A DNA stretch of 26,452 nt from Gp7-AA10 sp035516895 (GCA_035516895.1 DATIZY010000053.1:1-26452), one strand, 5' to 3'. Counted from the stretch's first letter, positions 6,604-14,508 are shown. The notes: generated from the letters alone by a model not told the origin. Numbers and translations: made by a program.

Positions 6604-9138
6604 CTATGACTGCTGCCTGGTGACTCCGGCCAGCTCGGGATCGTGCGCGGCGTCGGACGGACTGGCGCCGGCGGCGATTGCGCGCTTCAGCCACGCGCGT
6701 GCGCCGTCGCGGTCGCCGCGGATGTTTGCGATCACCGCCGCCGCGTACAGCGCGCGGTAATTCGTCGGGTCCTGCCGGAGCGCGAGGTTGAGCTCGGCTT
6801 CGGCCGATGCCAGGTCGCCCATTTTCGCGAGACAGCGCGCGGCCACCGCGCGTGCCTGCACGTCGCTCGGGTTGACGGCGAGCGATTCGCGTGCGAGCTT
6901 GATCGCCTGCTCGTACGGAGCCGCCGACTTCGCGCGCTGTCCCGGAACCCATCGATACGCATCGCCGAGGTTGGCCCAGACGACGAACTGTTTCGGCTGG
7001 AGCTGCGCGGCTTTTTCGAACGACGCGGCGGCATCGGCGAAGCGGCCTAACGAGTAGTAGCAGAATCCGAGATTCGAGTAGCCGTTCGCCGTCGGCTCGA
7101 TGTCGATCGATTTCTGGTAGGCCTGCATCGCGTCGTGATAGCGGCCGAGCATCTGCAGCGCTCCGCCGAGGTTCGAGTACGCGCGCGGAGCATCGGGGAG
7201 GATGCTCGCCTGCTTCGTGAACAGCCGCACGGCATCGCCGTAGCGGCCGTGGTTGAAGCAGAAGTAACCGTACCGGCCGTATGCATCGGGCCATTCGGGG
7301 GCGAGCGCGAGCGCGCTTCGGTAGAGACGATCGGCGTCGACGACGTGTCCCATCGCCGAGTCGGTGTCGGCCAGACCGAGGCGAGCATCGACGAAGTCGG
7401 GACGGAGGGTCAGCGCGCGCTGAAACGACGCCGTGGCGTCCGCGTACTTGCCGCTGATTCGCTGCAGCTCGCCGAGGGTCGTATGAGCCTCCGGCTGCGA
7501 GGGGTCGAGCTGCACCGCGCGCTCGGCGTACACGGCGGCCTGATCGACGAGCGTGCGGTCACGCGTAAGCAAATACTTACGAAGCAGCGCCTTGCCGAGG
7601 GAGCCGTTCACCGCGGCCGAATCGCGGGAGTTGATGAGCATCCCTTCGAGCGACGCGATCGCGCGGTCGAGCGAGTTCTGGTCGGTCATCCGCTGCACGA
7701 GGCCGACGGCTTCGACGTACGCGCGCTGACTGAGCGCCGGATCGGCGCGCGGCGTGCGCGCGCGCGAGGCGTTCATCGTGCGCAGAACGCTGTCGGCCAC
7801 CAGATCCTCGACCGTGAACACCTCGGCGCTCGGCGCGGTGACCATGTCGCCGGCGACGCGGGAGCCGGTCGCGACGTCCTGCAGCTGAAAGCTGACGCGC
7901 ACCGCTTCGCCGGCATGCTGCACGCCGCCGGTGAGCACGAGCGCGGCGCCGCTGCGGCGCGCGACATCGCGCGGATCGCCCTTCGCAGCGCTCGCGTCGT
8001 ACGGCGACAGGACGCGAATGCCGCGCGCCTGCGCGATTCGAGCGGCGATCATCTCCGAGAGACCATCGCTGAGCAGCTGCCCGTCCGGCGTGCCGCTCAG
8101 ATCGCGAAACGGAATCACGGCGACGGAATCGCGCGGATTCGCCCCTGTCTTTGGTCCGCGAGTGTGCGTGATGACGAGCGTCGCGGCGGTGAGCACGAAC
8201 AGCACCGCCGCCACCGCGCCGATGACCGGCACCCTGGGCGCATTCATGCGGAAGATGCGCAGCGTGCGCTCGGTCGAATCGGAGCCGGCCGTCAGGCGAT
8301 TGCGCAAATCGCGCAGATCGCGTGCGAGATCGCGTGTCGACGCGTAGCGGTCCTGCGGCGATTTCGCGAGGCAGCGGTTCACGATTTGCTGCAGATCGCG
8401 CGTCACCCCTTCGTTCGCGGCCGGCAGCGGCGGCGGTTCTTCGCGGATGATCGCGGCGAGCGTCTCGGGCGAAGTGCCGCGGTCGAACGGCCGCTTTCCG
8501 GCGATCATCTCGTAGAGGACGATGCCGAGGGAGAACTGATCGGAGCGGAAATCGAGCGAGCGGCCGGCGGCCTGCTCGGGCGACATGTACGCGGCGGTTC
8601 CGAACACGTGGCCCGCGGTGGTGTGCGTGAGCGGCTGAGTGCGATCGCCGCTCGCGATCGTGAGGCGCACTTTTGCGAGGCCGAAGTCGAGCAGCTTCAC
8701 GTAGCCGTCGCGCGCGATCATCACGTTTTCCGGTTTGAGGTCGCGATGGGTGACGCCGCGCTCGTGCGCGCTCGCGAGGACGTCGGCGATTTTCGATGCG
8801 ATCCGCAGCGCCTCTTTCAGCTGCATCGGACCGTGGGCCATGAGTCCGCGGAGCGTCTGACCCTCGACGAGCTCCATCGCGATGTAGGCGATCGACTCGG
8901 AGCGGCCGACGTCGTAGATCGCGACGATGTTCGGATGATTGAGCGCCGACGCGGCGCGCGCTTCCTGCTCGAAACGGCGGAGGGACTCGGCACTGGCGAC
9001 GTCGGGCGGGAGGATCTTCAGCGCGATGTCACGGTCGAGCTTCGTGTCGCGCGCGCGGTAGACCTCTCCCATGCCGCCGGCGCCGATCGGCGCGATGACG
9101 CGATACGGCCCAATGGAGAATCCGGCCTGTAGAGTCAA
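6604..9138 (-). CDS. Membrane Ser/Thr protein kinase with TolB-like and TPR domains
   Basis: This 844-residue protein has a PknB-type kinase domain at about 12-283. It carries the glycine loop IGAGGMGEVY, Lys41, Glu59, HRDLKPEN (Asp133, Asn138) and DFGLA (Asp151), so the key catalytic residues are intact. One membrane helix lies at about 303-325. It is followed by a TolB N-terminal-like domain (VAVIPFRDLSG, about 338-460) and then TPR repeats to the end. The kinase would be cytoplasmic and the repeats extracytoplasmic. This fusion is frequent in Acidobacteriota. The start codon is TTG, set by the distance to the first kinase strand; there is no Shine-Dalgarno sequence. It leads a probable operon with a lipoprotein and a glycosidase. 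Confidence 0.92.
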   Translation of the reverse strand: MTLQAGFSIGPYRVIAPIGAGGMGEVYRARDTKLDRDIALKILPPDVASAESLRRFEQEARAASALNHPNIVAIYDVGRSESIAYIAMELVEGQTLRGLMAHGPMQLKEALRIASKIADVLASAHERGVTHRDLKPENVMIARDGYVKLLDFGLAKVRLTIASGDRTQPLTHTTAGHVFGTAAYMSPEQAAGRSLDFRSDQFSLGIVLYEMIAGKRPFDRGTSPETLAAIIREEPPPLPAANEGVTRDLQQIVNRCLAKSPQDRYASTRDLARDLRDLRNRLTAGSDSTERTLRIFRMNAPRVPVIGAVAAVLFVLTAATLVITHTRGPKTGANPRDSVAVIPFRDLSGTPDGQLLSDGLSEMIAARIAQARGIRVLSPYDASAAKGDPRDVARRSGAALVLTGGVQHAGEAVRVSFQLQDVATGSRVAGDMVTAPSAEVFTVEDLVADSVLRTMNASRARTPRADPALSQRAYVEAVGLVQRMTDQNSLDRAIASLEGMLINSRDSAAVNGSLGKALLRKYLLTRDRTLVDQAAVYAERAVQLDPSQPEAHTTLGELQRISGKYADATASFQRALTLRPDFVDARLGLADTDSAMGHVVDADRLYRSALALAPEWPDAYGRYGYFCFNHGRYGDAVRLFTKQASILPDAPRAYSNLGGALQMLGRYHDAMQAYQKSIDIEPTANGYSNLGFCYYSLGRFADAAASFEKAAQLQPKQFVVWANLGDAYRWVPGQRAKSAAPYEQAIKLARESLAVNPSDVQARAVAARCLAKMGDLASAEAELNLALRQDPTNYRALYAAAVIANIRGDRDGARAWLKRAIAAGASPSDAAHDPELAGVTRQQS

Positions 9139-9150
9139 AGGTTTGGCCGC

Positions 9151-9159
9151 AGCATACCA
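9151..9159 (-). promoter_or_regulatory. Possible extended -10 box of the kinase gene
   Basis: On the minus strand TGG-TATGCT is a TGn extended -10 element ending 12 bases before the TTG start. No -35 box is visible at the usual distance, as expected for the extended type. Transcription would begin a few bases before the start codon, giving a very short leader. The match is short and could be chance. Confidence 0.35.
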
Positions 9160-9192
9160 GAGCGGCGACCGAATGACGGACTTCCGGACGGG

Positions 9193-9615
9193 CTACAAAC
9201 TTCGCTTCTTCGCGCGCAGATTCCGCCGGCTGCCTTTCGACTTGCCGCCGCCGCCGAAGCGGTTGCCGCCGTAGGGAGAATCGTTGAAGTCGTTGCGCTC
9301 TTCGAACGCCGCCGGCGCCGAACGATACCCGCCCCCCGGCCGCCCCCCGCCCCCCGACCCGCCGCGCGGCCGCTCCTCGGCTGCGTTCACCCGAAGAGGG
9401 CGGCCGCCGAGCTCGTATCCGTTGAACTTCTCGATCGCTTTCGCGGCGTCCTCGTCCGATTCGAATTCGACGAACGCGAAACCGCGCGGGCGGCCGCTCT
9501 CACGATCGGTCGGAAGAAACACGTCCTTGATCGCTCCGGCCTGGGAGAAAAGAGTCTGCACCTCGTCCCGGGTCGTTTTGAATGCGAGGTTACCGACGAA
9601 CACCTTCGAAGACAT
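9193..9615 (-). CDS. Glycine-rich RRM RNA-binding protein
   Basis: This is a 140-residue protein with one RNA recognition motif at residues 3-80. RNP2 is VFVGNL (5-10) and RNP1 is RGFAFVEF (44-51), with the aromatic residues that stack on RNA. The tail is low complexity: Gly/Arg/Pro-rich, then a basic end (KGSRRNLRAKKRSL). The layout is the same as the small bacterial Rbp proteins of cyanobacteria and others, often linked to cold or RNA metabolism. It is monocistronic by position, with 54 bases to the kinase start and 117 to the upstream gene. AGGA four bases before the ATG is a weak ribosome site. Its Gly codons create a run of G tracts in the mRNA. Confidence 0.92.
   Translation of the reverse strand: MSSKVFVGNLAFKTTRDEVQTLFSQAGAIKDVFLPTDRESGRPRGFAFVEFESDEDAAKAIEKFNGYELGGRPLRVNAAEERPRGGSGGGGRPGGGYRSAPAAFEERNDFNDSPYGGNRFGGGGKSKGSRRNLRAKKRSL
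9328..9360 (-). other. G-tract run with quadruplex potential inside the RRM gene
   Basis: On the minus (coding) strand there are five G runs of 3, 6, 6, 6 and 3 bases within 33 bases, separated by 1-5 bases. They encode part of the Gly/Arg tail of the RNA-binding protein. This meets the usual pattern for a G-quadruplex in both DNA and mRNA. Codon choice of Gly in G+C-rich DNA alone could explain it. Confidence 0.5.
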
Positions 9616-9732
9616 CCATTCCTACTTTCTGCCTGTGGGCAAACTCCAAGTCGCAAGAATTGCGCCGGGCCTCAGCATACCCGCTCGCGCGACGACTCAC
9701 ACTGCGACATCCGTCACATTGCGGTGGACGCG

Positions 9733-10533
9733 TCATTGTGGCGGAACGTAGCCCAGCGAAGACCAGCTGTCACCCGTGGCATTATCCACCGTCGATCCGT
9801 ACGCAAGAAAGCGGCTCGTTTGCGGGCCCGGGCTGACGTTGAGGACGGCGATCCGCATGTTCGTCGCCGTCGGGCCCGGCAGCGGGAGCTGCTGCATCGA
9901 CAGCGGCGGCACCACCACGTTCTGCAGCTCGCTGCGCTCGTCCGAGGTGAGCGTCACACGAAACGTCTGCTCCTGAGGATCGAGGTTGACGATGCCGACG
10001 TTCGAGCGATAGCGGTCGTCGCGGCGCTGACCGAGGATCACGAGCGTGCCGGCGGTCACGTCGATGTCGCTGACGGCGATGACCGGAAAGCTCTGCGACA
10101 CGGTCCCCGTCGACAGGTTGGGCTGATTCGACCAGATGCGGGCGCTAGCGTGGAGCTCGCCGTTCGAATCGAACTGGGTGCCGCTCATCGCCGTGACGAG
10201 GATCGACCCGAGCCCCGACTGCCCGAGCACGTCGGTGACGAAATCCTCCGAGGCAATCTGACCGCCTTTTGGGATGGTCTTGTCGATGAATACCGGCGTC
10301 GTTACGCCGCTGACGCCCTGACTCATCCACATGAATCGCACCAGTTGATCGGCGTCGCTGCGCAGATTGACGACCGTAATGTCGCTGCGGAAGAACGTTC
10401 CGTTCGCGCCCGTGACGGCACCGGCGGCGGGAATGAGCAGCTGCGATGTGCCGGCGCGCTGCGTCGCGAGCTGCGCGGGGGCTGCCGCGGCGATACCGGC
10501 CAGAAGAAAAAAAAGCCATAGACTTCGTTTCAT
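9733..10533 (-). CDS. Secreted protein of unknown function
   Basis: This encodes 266 residues from the ATG at 10533, supported by AAGGA 8 bases upstream. MKRSLWLFFLLAGIAAAAPAQ is a typical signal peptide. The mature chain is beta-rich with no catalytic motif and no cysteine. It contains SDITVVNLRSDADQLVRF, a central FPVIAVSDIDV region and a C-terminal RFLAYGSTVDNATGD. It looks like two similar beta-sandwich halves (compare SDITVVNL with SNVGIVNLD). I know similar unnamed exported proteins in Acidobacteriota, but no function. Its start codon shares bases with the start codon of the divergent amidohydrolase gene. Confidence 0.75.
   Translation of the reverse strand: MKRSLWLFFLLAGIAAAAPAQLATQRAGTSQLLIPAAGAVTGANGTFFRSDITVVNLRSDADQLVRFMWMSQGVSGVTTPVFIDKTIPKGGQIASEDFVTDVLGQSGLGSILVTAMSGTQFDSNGELHASARIWSNQPNLSTGTVSQSFPVIAVSDIDVTAGTLVILGQRRDDRYRSNVGIVNLDPQEQTFRVTLTSDERSELQNVVVPPLSMQQLPLPGPTATNMRIAVLNVSPGPQTSRFLAYGSTVDNATGDSWSSLGYVPPQ
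10519..10524 (+). promoter_or_regulatory. Possible -10 box of the amidohydrolase gene
   Basis: TAGACT fits the TANNNT pattern and ends 7 bases before the ATG at 10532, where there is no Shine-Dalgarno sequence. This spacing would put the transcript start on or next to the start codon. It lies inside the divergent gene's coding region. Weak on its own; it gains weight from similar cases at 19472 and 23833. Confidence 0.3.
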
Positions 10534-11743
10534 GCGAGTGTTCCTTTTGAGCGCCATGTTGTTCGGAACATTGTCTCTCGATGCGGCCGAGATCGTCATT
10601 CGCGCTGCGCGGGTCCTCGACGGCCGCGGAGGCGAGCTGCGCGAAGCCGCGGTGGTCGTCGACGGATCGAAGATCGTGCGCATCGACCCGCACCCCGCGC
10701 GCGCCGATATCGACCTCGGCAACCGCACGCTGATGCCGGGCTTCATCGACACACACGTTCACATCGGCTGGCACTTCGACAGGAACGGCCGGTCGAACGA
10801 CGACGGCAGCGGCGAGAGTCCGGAGGAGTACGCGATGTTCGCGGGCGAGGATGCATACGCGACGCTGATGGGCGGCGTGACGACGGTGCAATCGCTCGGC
10901 GCGCCCATCGACAAAGTCATTCGCGAATTCGCCGAGCGCAACACGCTTCCGTATCCGCGCGTGCTGACTGCGGTCGATCCGATCTTCAACAGCAAACTCA
11001 CGCCCGCCGAAATGCGTGCGGCGGTGCTGAAGGCGGCCGCCGACGGCGCGGACATGATCAAGATCTTCGCCTCCGAGAGCATTCGCAACGGCGGCAAACC
11101 GACGATGTCGCAGGAGCAGATGGGTGCCGCCTGCGGCGAAGCGAACCGCCTCGGCCTGCGCACGGCGGTGCACGCGCACGGACCGGAAAGTGTGAAGCGG
11201 GCGGTGCTGGCCGGATGCACCACGATCGAGCACGGCGCGCTCATCGATCAGCCGACGCTCGACCTCATGGCAGAACATCACGTGTTCTTCGATCCGCAAA
11301 TCGACCTTGTTTTTCGTAACTATTTCGAGAACAAGTCGCACTACCTCGGCATCGGCAACTACACCGAGGAAGGGTTTGCCGAGATGCAGAAGGCGCTGCC
11401 GAAGACGCTGAACGTTTTTCAGCTGGCACTGAAGACGAAAGGCCTGCGCGTGATTTTCGGGACGGACGCGGTGGCGGGATCGCACGGGCGCAATCTGCAG
11501 GAACTCGTCTCGCGGGTGCAGAAGGGCGGGCAGGATCCGATGCAGGCGATCGTGTCCGCAACCTCGCTGTCGGCGGAATCGCTTCGGCTCGGCGATCGAA
11601 TCGGTTCGATCGCACCGGGCTACGAAGCCGACCTCGTGGCGGTTGACGGCGACCCGCTGCGAGACATCACCGCGCTCGAGCGGGTCGCGTTCGTCATGAA
11701 GGGCGGCCGCGTGTGGAAGTCGCCTATTGCGGAAGCCCGTTGA
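10532..11743 (+). CDS. Exported metal-dependent amidohydrolase (imidazolonepropionase-like)
   Basis: This encodes 403 residues from 10532, beginning with a signal peptide (MRVFLLSAMLFGTLSLDA). The amidohydrolase metal site is complete: His75 and His77 in GFIDTHVHIG, Lys177 in MIKIFAS as the likely carboxylated lysine, His214/216 in AVHAHG, His234 in TTIEHG, and Asp312 in FGTDAVAGSHG. The C-terminal end (IGSIAPGYEADLVAVDGDP) returns to the small beta sandwich. Exported members of this branch act on peptides such as Xaa-Pro or Xaa-Arg dipeptides or on lactone-like substrates; the real substrate is unknown. Alternative starts are at 10538 (GTG) and 10556 (ATG), but they would shorten the signal peptide. 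Its end overlaps the DUF4142 gene by 20 bases. Confidence 0.9.
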   Translation: MRVFLLSAMLFGTLSLDAAEIVIRAARVLDGRGGELREAAVVVDGSKIVRIDPHPARADIDLGNRTLMPGFIDTHVHIGWHFDRNGRSNDDGSGESPEEYAMFAGEDAYATLMGGVTTVQSLGAPIDKVIREFAERNTLPYPRVLTAVDPIFNSKLTPAEMRAAVLKAAADGADMIKIFASESIRNGGKPTMSQEQMGAACGEANRLGLRTAVHAHGPESVKRAVLAGCTTIEHGALIDQPTLDLMAEHHVFFDPQIDLVFRNYFENKSHYLGIGNYTEEGFAEMQKALPKTLNVFQLALKTKGLRVIFGTDAVAGSHGRNLQELVSRVQKGGQDPMQAIVSATSLSAESLRLGDRIGSIAPGYEADLVAVDGDPLRDITALERVAFVMKGGRVWKSPIAEAR

Positions 11744-12272
11744 GGATCGTCCGCGCGCGATCGAGATGCGCGGCCACCGTGGTGCGCTGCGCCTGAAGCA
11801 GATCGCGCAGAGCGCGCGTGTGCGCCGAAGGGATCAGCGTGCTGTCCATCGTGTTCAGCAGCCACTGGTGTTCATCGACCTGCGCCTGCATGTACGCGCG
11901 ATCGAAGTTCGTGCCGCTGTAGGTGTTGAGCGCCGTGATCGTCTGCTGTGAGCCGCTGCGCAGCGCCGTCGAGGTCGAGTTGTCGGTCGGCGTGACGCTG
12001 TGCGACGCGATGTACGACTGCGTATTGTTGAGCGCGTTCGTGTGATCGCGGATCATCATCTGCGCGAAATCGCGGACATCCGACGAGATCGCCTTCGTCA
12101 GCGCCGCGTTCGCCTGATCGATCTCGCCCTGGTTGGCGGTGGTGACGATCGAGGCGATGTCGGAGTCGCTCATCGCCGCCGCGCCGTACGACGACGCCAT
12201 TGAGCTGTTCGTCGAGGAGCATCCGAAAAGAACGAGCGTTGATGCGAGGCTGAGCAGGAGCAGCTTTTTCAT
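11724..12272 (-). CDS. DUF4142 family lipoprotein
   Basis: This is a 182-residue protein. The start at 12272 is fixed by CGGAGG six bases upstream and by the signal sequence MKKLLLLSLASTLVLFGC, whose Cys18 is a lipobox cysteine. The mature part is alpha-helical, with the DUF4142 pattern DIASIVTTANQGEIDQA..., VRDFAQMMIRDHT and a late VDEHQWLLNTMD, a ferritin-like four-helix bundle. Such proteins sit in the outer membrane or periplasm and have been linked to stress tolerance, without a proven reaction. The longer open frame to 12428 has no supporting features. The 189-base stretch between this gene and purF holds no convincing promoter that I can see. Confidence 0.88.
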   Translation of the reverse strand: MKKLLLLSLASTLVLFGCSSTNSSMASSYGAAAMSDSDIASIVTTANQGEIDQANAALTKAISSDVRDFAQMMIRDHTNALNNTQSYIASHSVTPTDNSTSTALRSGSQQTITALNTYSGTNFDRAYMQAQVDEHQWLLNTMDSTLIPSAHTRALRDLLQAQRTTVAAHLDRARTILNGLPQ

Positions 12273-12461
12273 GGTCTTCCTCCGTGGCGTGTTCGAGCAC
12301 AAACCGCGCCGCATCGAGGGACAGAAGGGGGCGAGTCGGAGACGGATTCGGCAGATGCCTGGTCGTGGCGAGGATCGTTCGCTTGCGCGCGAGCGACATC
12401 GGTCCACGATGCACGCGGAGTGACCCATTGCGGACCTGAATGATCTGCAAGGATGCGCCTG

Positions 12462-13913
12462 TTACGGCGCGACGATCGCTGCCGCCTCGGCCGCTTCTTC
12501 GCGCAGCACGGGATATTTTCCGGTGAAGCACGCTGTGCAGTAGCCGTGATTGCCGGCGGCGGTGAGCATTCCGTCTTCGGAGAGGTAGCCGATCGAGTCG
12601 GCCTCGATGAAGCGGCGGATCTCTTCGACCGAATTCGAGCTGGCGATCAGCTCCCGCCGTTGCGGCGTGTCGATTCCGTAGTAGCACGGGCCGGTCGTCG
12701 GCGGCGACGAGATCCGCATGTGAACCTCGGTTGCGCCGAACTGCTTCAGCATGCGCACGATTTTCTTCGACGTCGTGCCGCGCACGATCGAATCGTCGAT
12801 GAGGATCACGCGCTTGCCGGCGATGATCTCCCGCACCGGATTGAGCTTCACCTTCACGCCGAAGTTCCGGATCGTCTGCTTCGGCTCGATGAACGTGCGG
12901 CCGACGTAGTGATTCCGCACGAGACCGAACTCGAACGGAATGCCCGATTCGTGCGCGTACCCGAGCGCCGCGAACACGCCCGAATCGGGAACGGGCACGA
13001 CGACGTCGGCATCGACCGGATGTTCGCGCGCCAGCTGCGCGCCGAATCGCTTCCGGACTTCCGCCACGTTGCGGCCGAAGACCGTCGAATCGGGGCGCGA
13101 GAAGTAAACATGCTCGAAAATGCACCGTGCCTCGCGCGCCGGTGGAAACTGATGCACGACGCGCAGCCGGTCGGGACACTCCAGCGCGACGACTTCGCCG
13201 GGGCGGACCTCACGGATCGTCTCCGCGCCGATCAGATCGAACGCGCACGTCTCGGACGATACGACGAGCGATCCGTCGAGGCGGCCTAACGCGAGCGGGC
13301 GGAAGCCAAACGGATCGCGCGCGGCGTACACCCGTCCCGGCGCCAGCACGGCGATCGAATACGCTCCGCGCAACCGTGACAGCGCGTCGATCAGCGCGCG
13401 CTCGATGTCGCGCTCCTTCGAGCGCGCGATGAGATGCACCATCACCTCGGTGTCGCTCATCGTGTTGAAGATCGCGCCTTCCTGCTCGAGCTCGTGGCGC
13501 AGCTCCGCGCCGTTGATCAGATTTCCGTTGTGCGAGACGGCGATCAGTCCCTTCGCCGTGGCCGCGACGATCGGCTGCGCGTTGCAGAGCATCGAGCCGC
13601 CGGCGGTGGAATAGCGAACGTGACCGATCGCCGCGTCGCCCGGCAGGCGCGACAGCCGCTCGTGCGTGAAGATGTCGGCGACGTAGCCCATCTCCTTCTC
13701 GACATGGATCTGCGGCGCGCCGGGCGCGATGATCTGCTCGCCCGCGCCCGACGATCCGATCGGCTCGCCGAGGTTTGTGTCGGACGCGACGCCGTCGTGC
13801 GAGATCGTTGCGATGCCCGCGCTCTCCTGCCCGCGATGCTGCAGCGCGTACAGGCCGAGGTAGACGAGGTTCGCCGCGTCTTTATGGTTGATGATGCCGA
13901 AGACACCGCACAT
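12462..13913 (-). CDS. purF: Amidophosphoribosyltransferase
   Basis: This enzyme commits PRPP to purine synthesis, using glutamine to make phosphoribosylamine. The 483-residue protein begins MCGVFG, so Cys2 is the glutaminase nucleophile after removal of Met; there is no propeptide of the kind seen in Bacillus. The PRPP loop VILIDDSIVRGTT lies at 369-381. Cys264, Cys410, Cys459 and Cys462 match the ligand spacing of the oxygen-sensitive 4Fe-4S cluster of the Bacillus subtilis type. No Shine-Dalgarno sequence precedes the ATG. An inverted repeat lies 8 bases upstream. The gene is the last of the purL-GNAT-osmC-purF run on the minus strand, though separated from osmC by 91 bases and a REP-like element. 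Confidence 0.97.
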   Translation of the reverse strand: MCGVFGIINHKDAANLVYLGLYALQHRGQESAGIATISHDGVASDTNLGEPIGSSGAGEQIIAPGAPQIHVEKEMGYVADIFTHERLSRLPGDAAIGHVRYSTAGGSMLCNAQPIVAATAKGLIAVSHNGNLINGAELRHELEQEGAIFNTMSDTEVMVHLIARSKERDIERALIDALSRLRGAYSIAVLAPGRVYAARDPFGFRPLALGRLDGSLVVSSETCAFDLIGAETIREVRPGEVVALECPDRLRVVHQFPPAREARCIFEHVYFSRPDSTVFGRNVAEVRKRFGAQLAREHPVDADVVVPVPDSGVFAALGYAHESGIPFEFGLVRNHYVGRTFIEPKQTIRNFGVKVKLNPVREIIAGKRVILIDDSIVRGTTSKKIVRMLKQFGATEVHMRISSPPTTGPCYYGIDTPQRRELIASSNSVEEIRRFIEADSIGYLSEDGMLTAAGNHGYCTACFTGKYPVLREEAAEAAAIVAP

Positions 13914-13921
13914 GGAGGCTG

Positions 13922-13939
13922 GTTACAACAGAGTGTAAC
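13922..13939. promoter_or_regulatory. Inverted repeat just upstream of purF
   Basis: GTTACA and TGTAAC form a perfect 6-base inverted repeat around a 6-base centre, ending 8 bases before the purF ATG. It could be an operator or a hairpin over the translation start. The minus strand here also reads TACACT, a possible -10 box. Confidence 0.4.
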
Positions 13940-13951
13940 TCAGCGAAATTC

Positions 13952-14006
13952 AGTGTGCGGGCCGGCTTTAGCCGGGCGGACCGGCTGAAGCCGGTCCCCC
14001 CACACT
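13952..14006. repeat. REP-like double palindrome with clover-like fold
   Basis: Two adjacent hairpins share the core CCGGCT-NN-AGCCGG. The first is 13962-13975. The second is 13978-13997, with 9-base perfect arms GGACCGGCT/AGCCGGTCC. Both are enclosed by an outer stem AGTGTG (13952-13957) pairing with CACACT (14001-14006), extended by two more pairs after one mismatch. The whole can fold as a three-way junction. The osmC stop codon lies in the outer arm. It could also act as a terminator between osmC and purF. Confidence 0.6.
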
Positions 14007-14433
14007 ACTTCACCAGTCGCGCTCGCAGCTCGATGTTCGTCGCTTTCAGCGCCTTCGAAACGGGGCAGCCTTCCTTTGCCGCGCTCGCCTGCGCGTGAAA
14101 GGCGGCGTCGTCGATGTTCGGCACTTCCGCTTCGCAGTCGAGCTCGATCTTCGTGATTTCGAAGCCTTCGCCGACCTTCTCGATGTGCACGGTTGCCATC
14201 GTGTGCACGCGCTTGGGTGTAAAGCCCGCGCGGCCGAGGCCGGCGGAGAGCGCCATCGAGAAGCATCCCGCGTGCGCCGCTCCGATCAGCTCCTCGGGAT
14301 TCGTTCCTTTGCCGTTTTCGAATCGCGATGCGAACGAGTAGCTCCCTTCAAATGCGCCGCTTCCGAGCTTCACCCGTCCCGATCCATCCTTCAGCGTTCC
14401 GCGCCATTCGGCTTCGGCTTTTCGTGCTGGCAT
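14005..14433 (-). CDS. osmC: OsmC family peroxiredoxin
   Basis: This is a 142-residue protein of normal OsmC length. The two redox cysteines are Cys57 in AHAGCFSMALS and Cys123 in KEGCPVSKAL, as expected for the thiol pair that reduces organic hydroperoxides. The N-terminal region (WRGTLKDGSG, then TNPEELIGAAHA) fits the OsmC/YhfA-type subgroup rather than Ohr. The start at 14433 is set by AAGGAGG six bases upstream. It lies between the GNAT gene and purF on the same strand, flanked on both sides by REP-like palindromes. The symbol is by family; whether it is the exact osmC orthologue is not certain. Confidence 0.92.
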   Translation of the reverse strand: MPARKAEAEWRGTLKDGSGRVKLGSGAFEGSYSFASRFENGKGTNPEELIGAAHAGCFSMALSAGLGRAGFTPKRVHTMATVHIEKVGEGFEITKIELDCEAEVPNIDDAAFHAQASAAKEGCPVSKALKATNIELRARLVK

Positions 14434-14449
14434 TGAGTTCCTCCTTCGT

Positions 14450-14496
14450 AGAACCGGCTCTCAGCCGGCTCATGCGCCGTTGAGAACCGGCGTTCT
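14450..14496. repeat. Degenerate REP-like palindrome upstream of osmC
   Basis: CCGGCT-CTC-AGCCGG (14454-14468) repeats the core seen at 13952-14006. A second hairpin CGCCG/CGGCG (14475-14492) follows, and AGAAC (14450-14454) can pair with GTTCT (14492-14496). This gives a looser version of the same two-hairpin layout, in the 75-base gap between the GNAT and osmC genes. Confidence 0.45.
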
Positions 14497-14508
14497 GTGC
14501 GGCGCGGA

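Noticed and set aside
7135..9132. A 665-codon open frame on the plus strand opposite the kinase gene
   Set aside because: It mirrors the codon phase of the real gene in G+C-rich DNA, is full of Arg/Ala/His low-complexity sequence and has no recognisable motif.
12455..12470. Small hairpin GCGCC/GGCGC around the purF stop codon as a terminator
   Set aside because: Only a 5-base stem without a T-run; common by chance in G+C-rich sequence.
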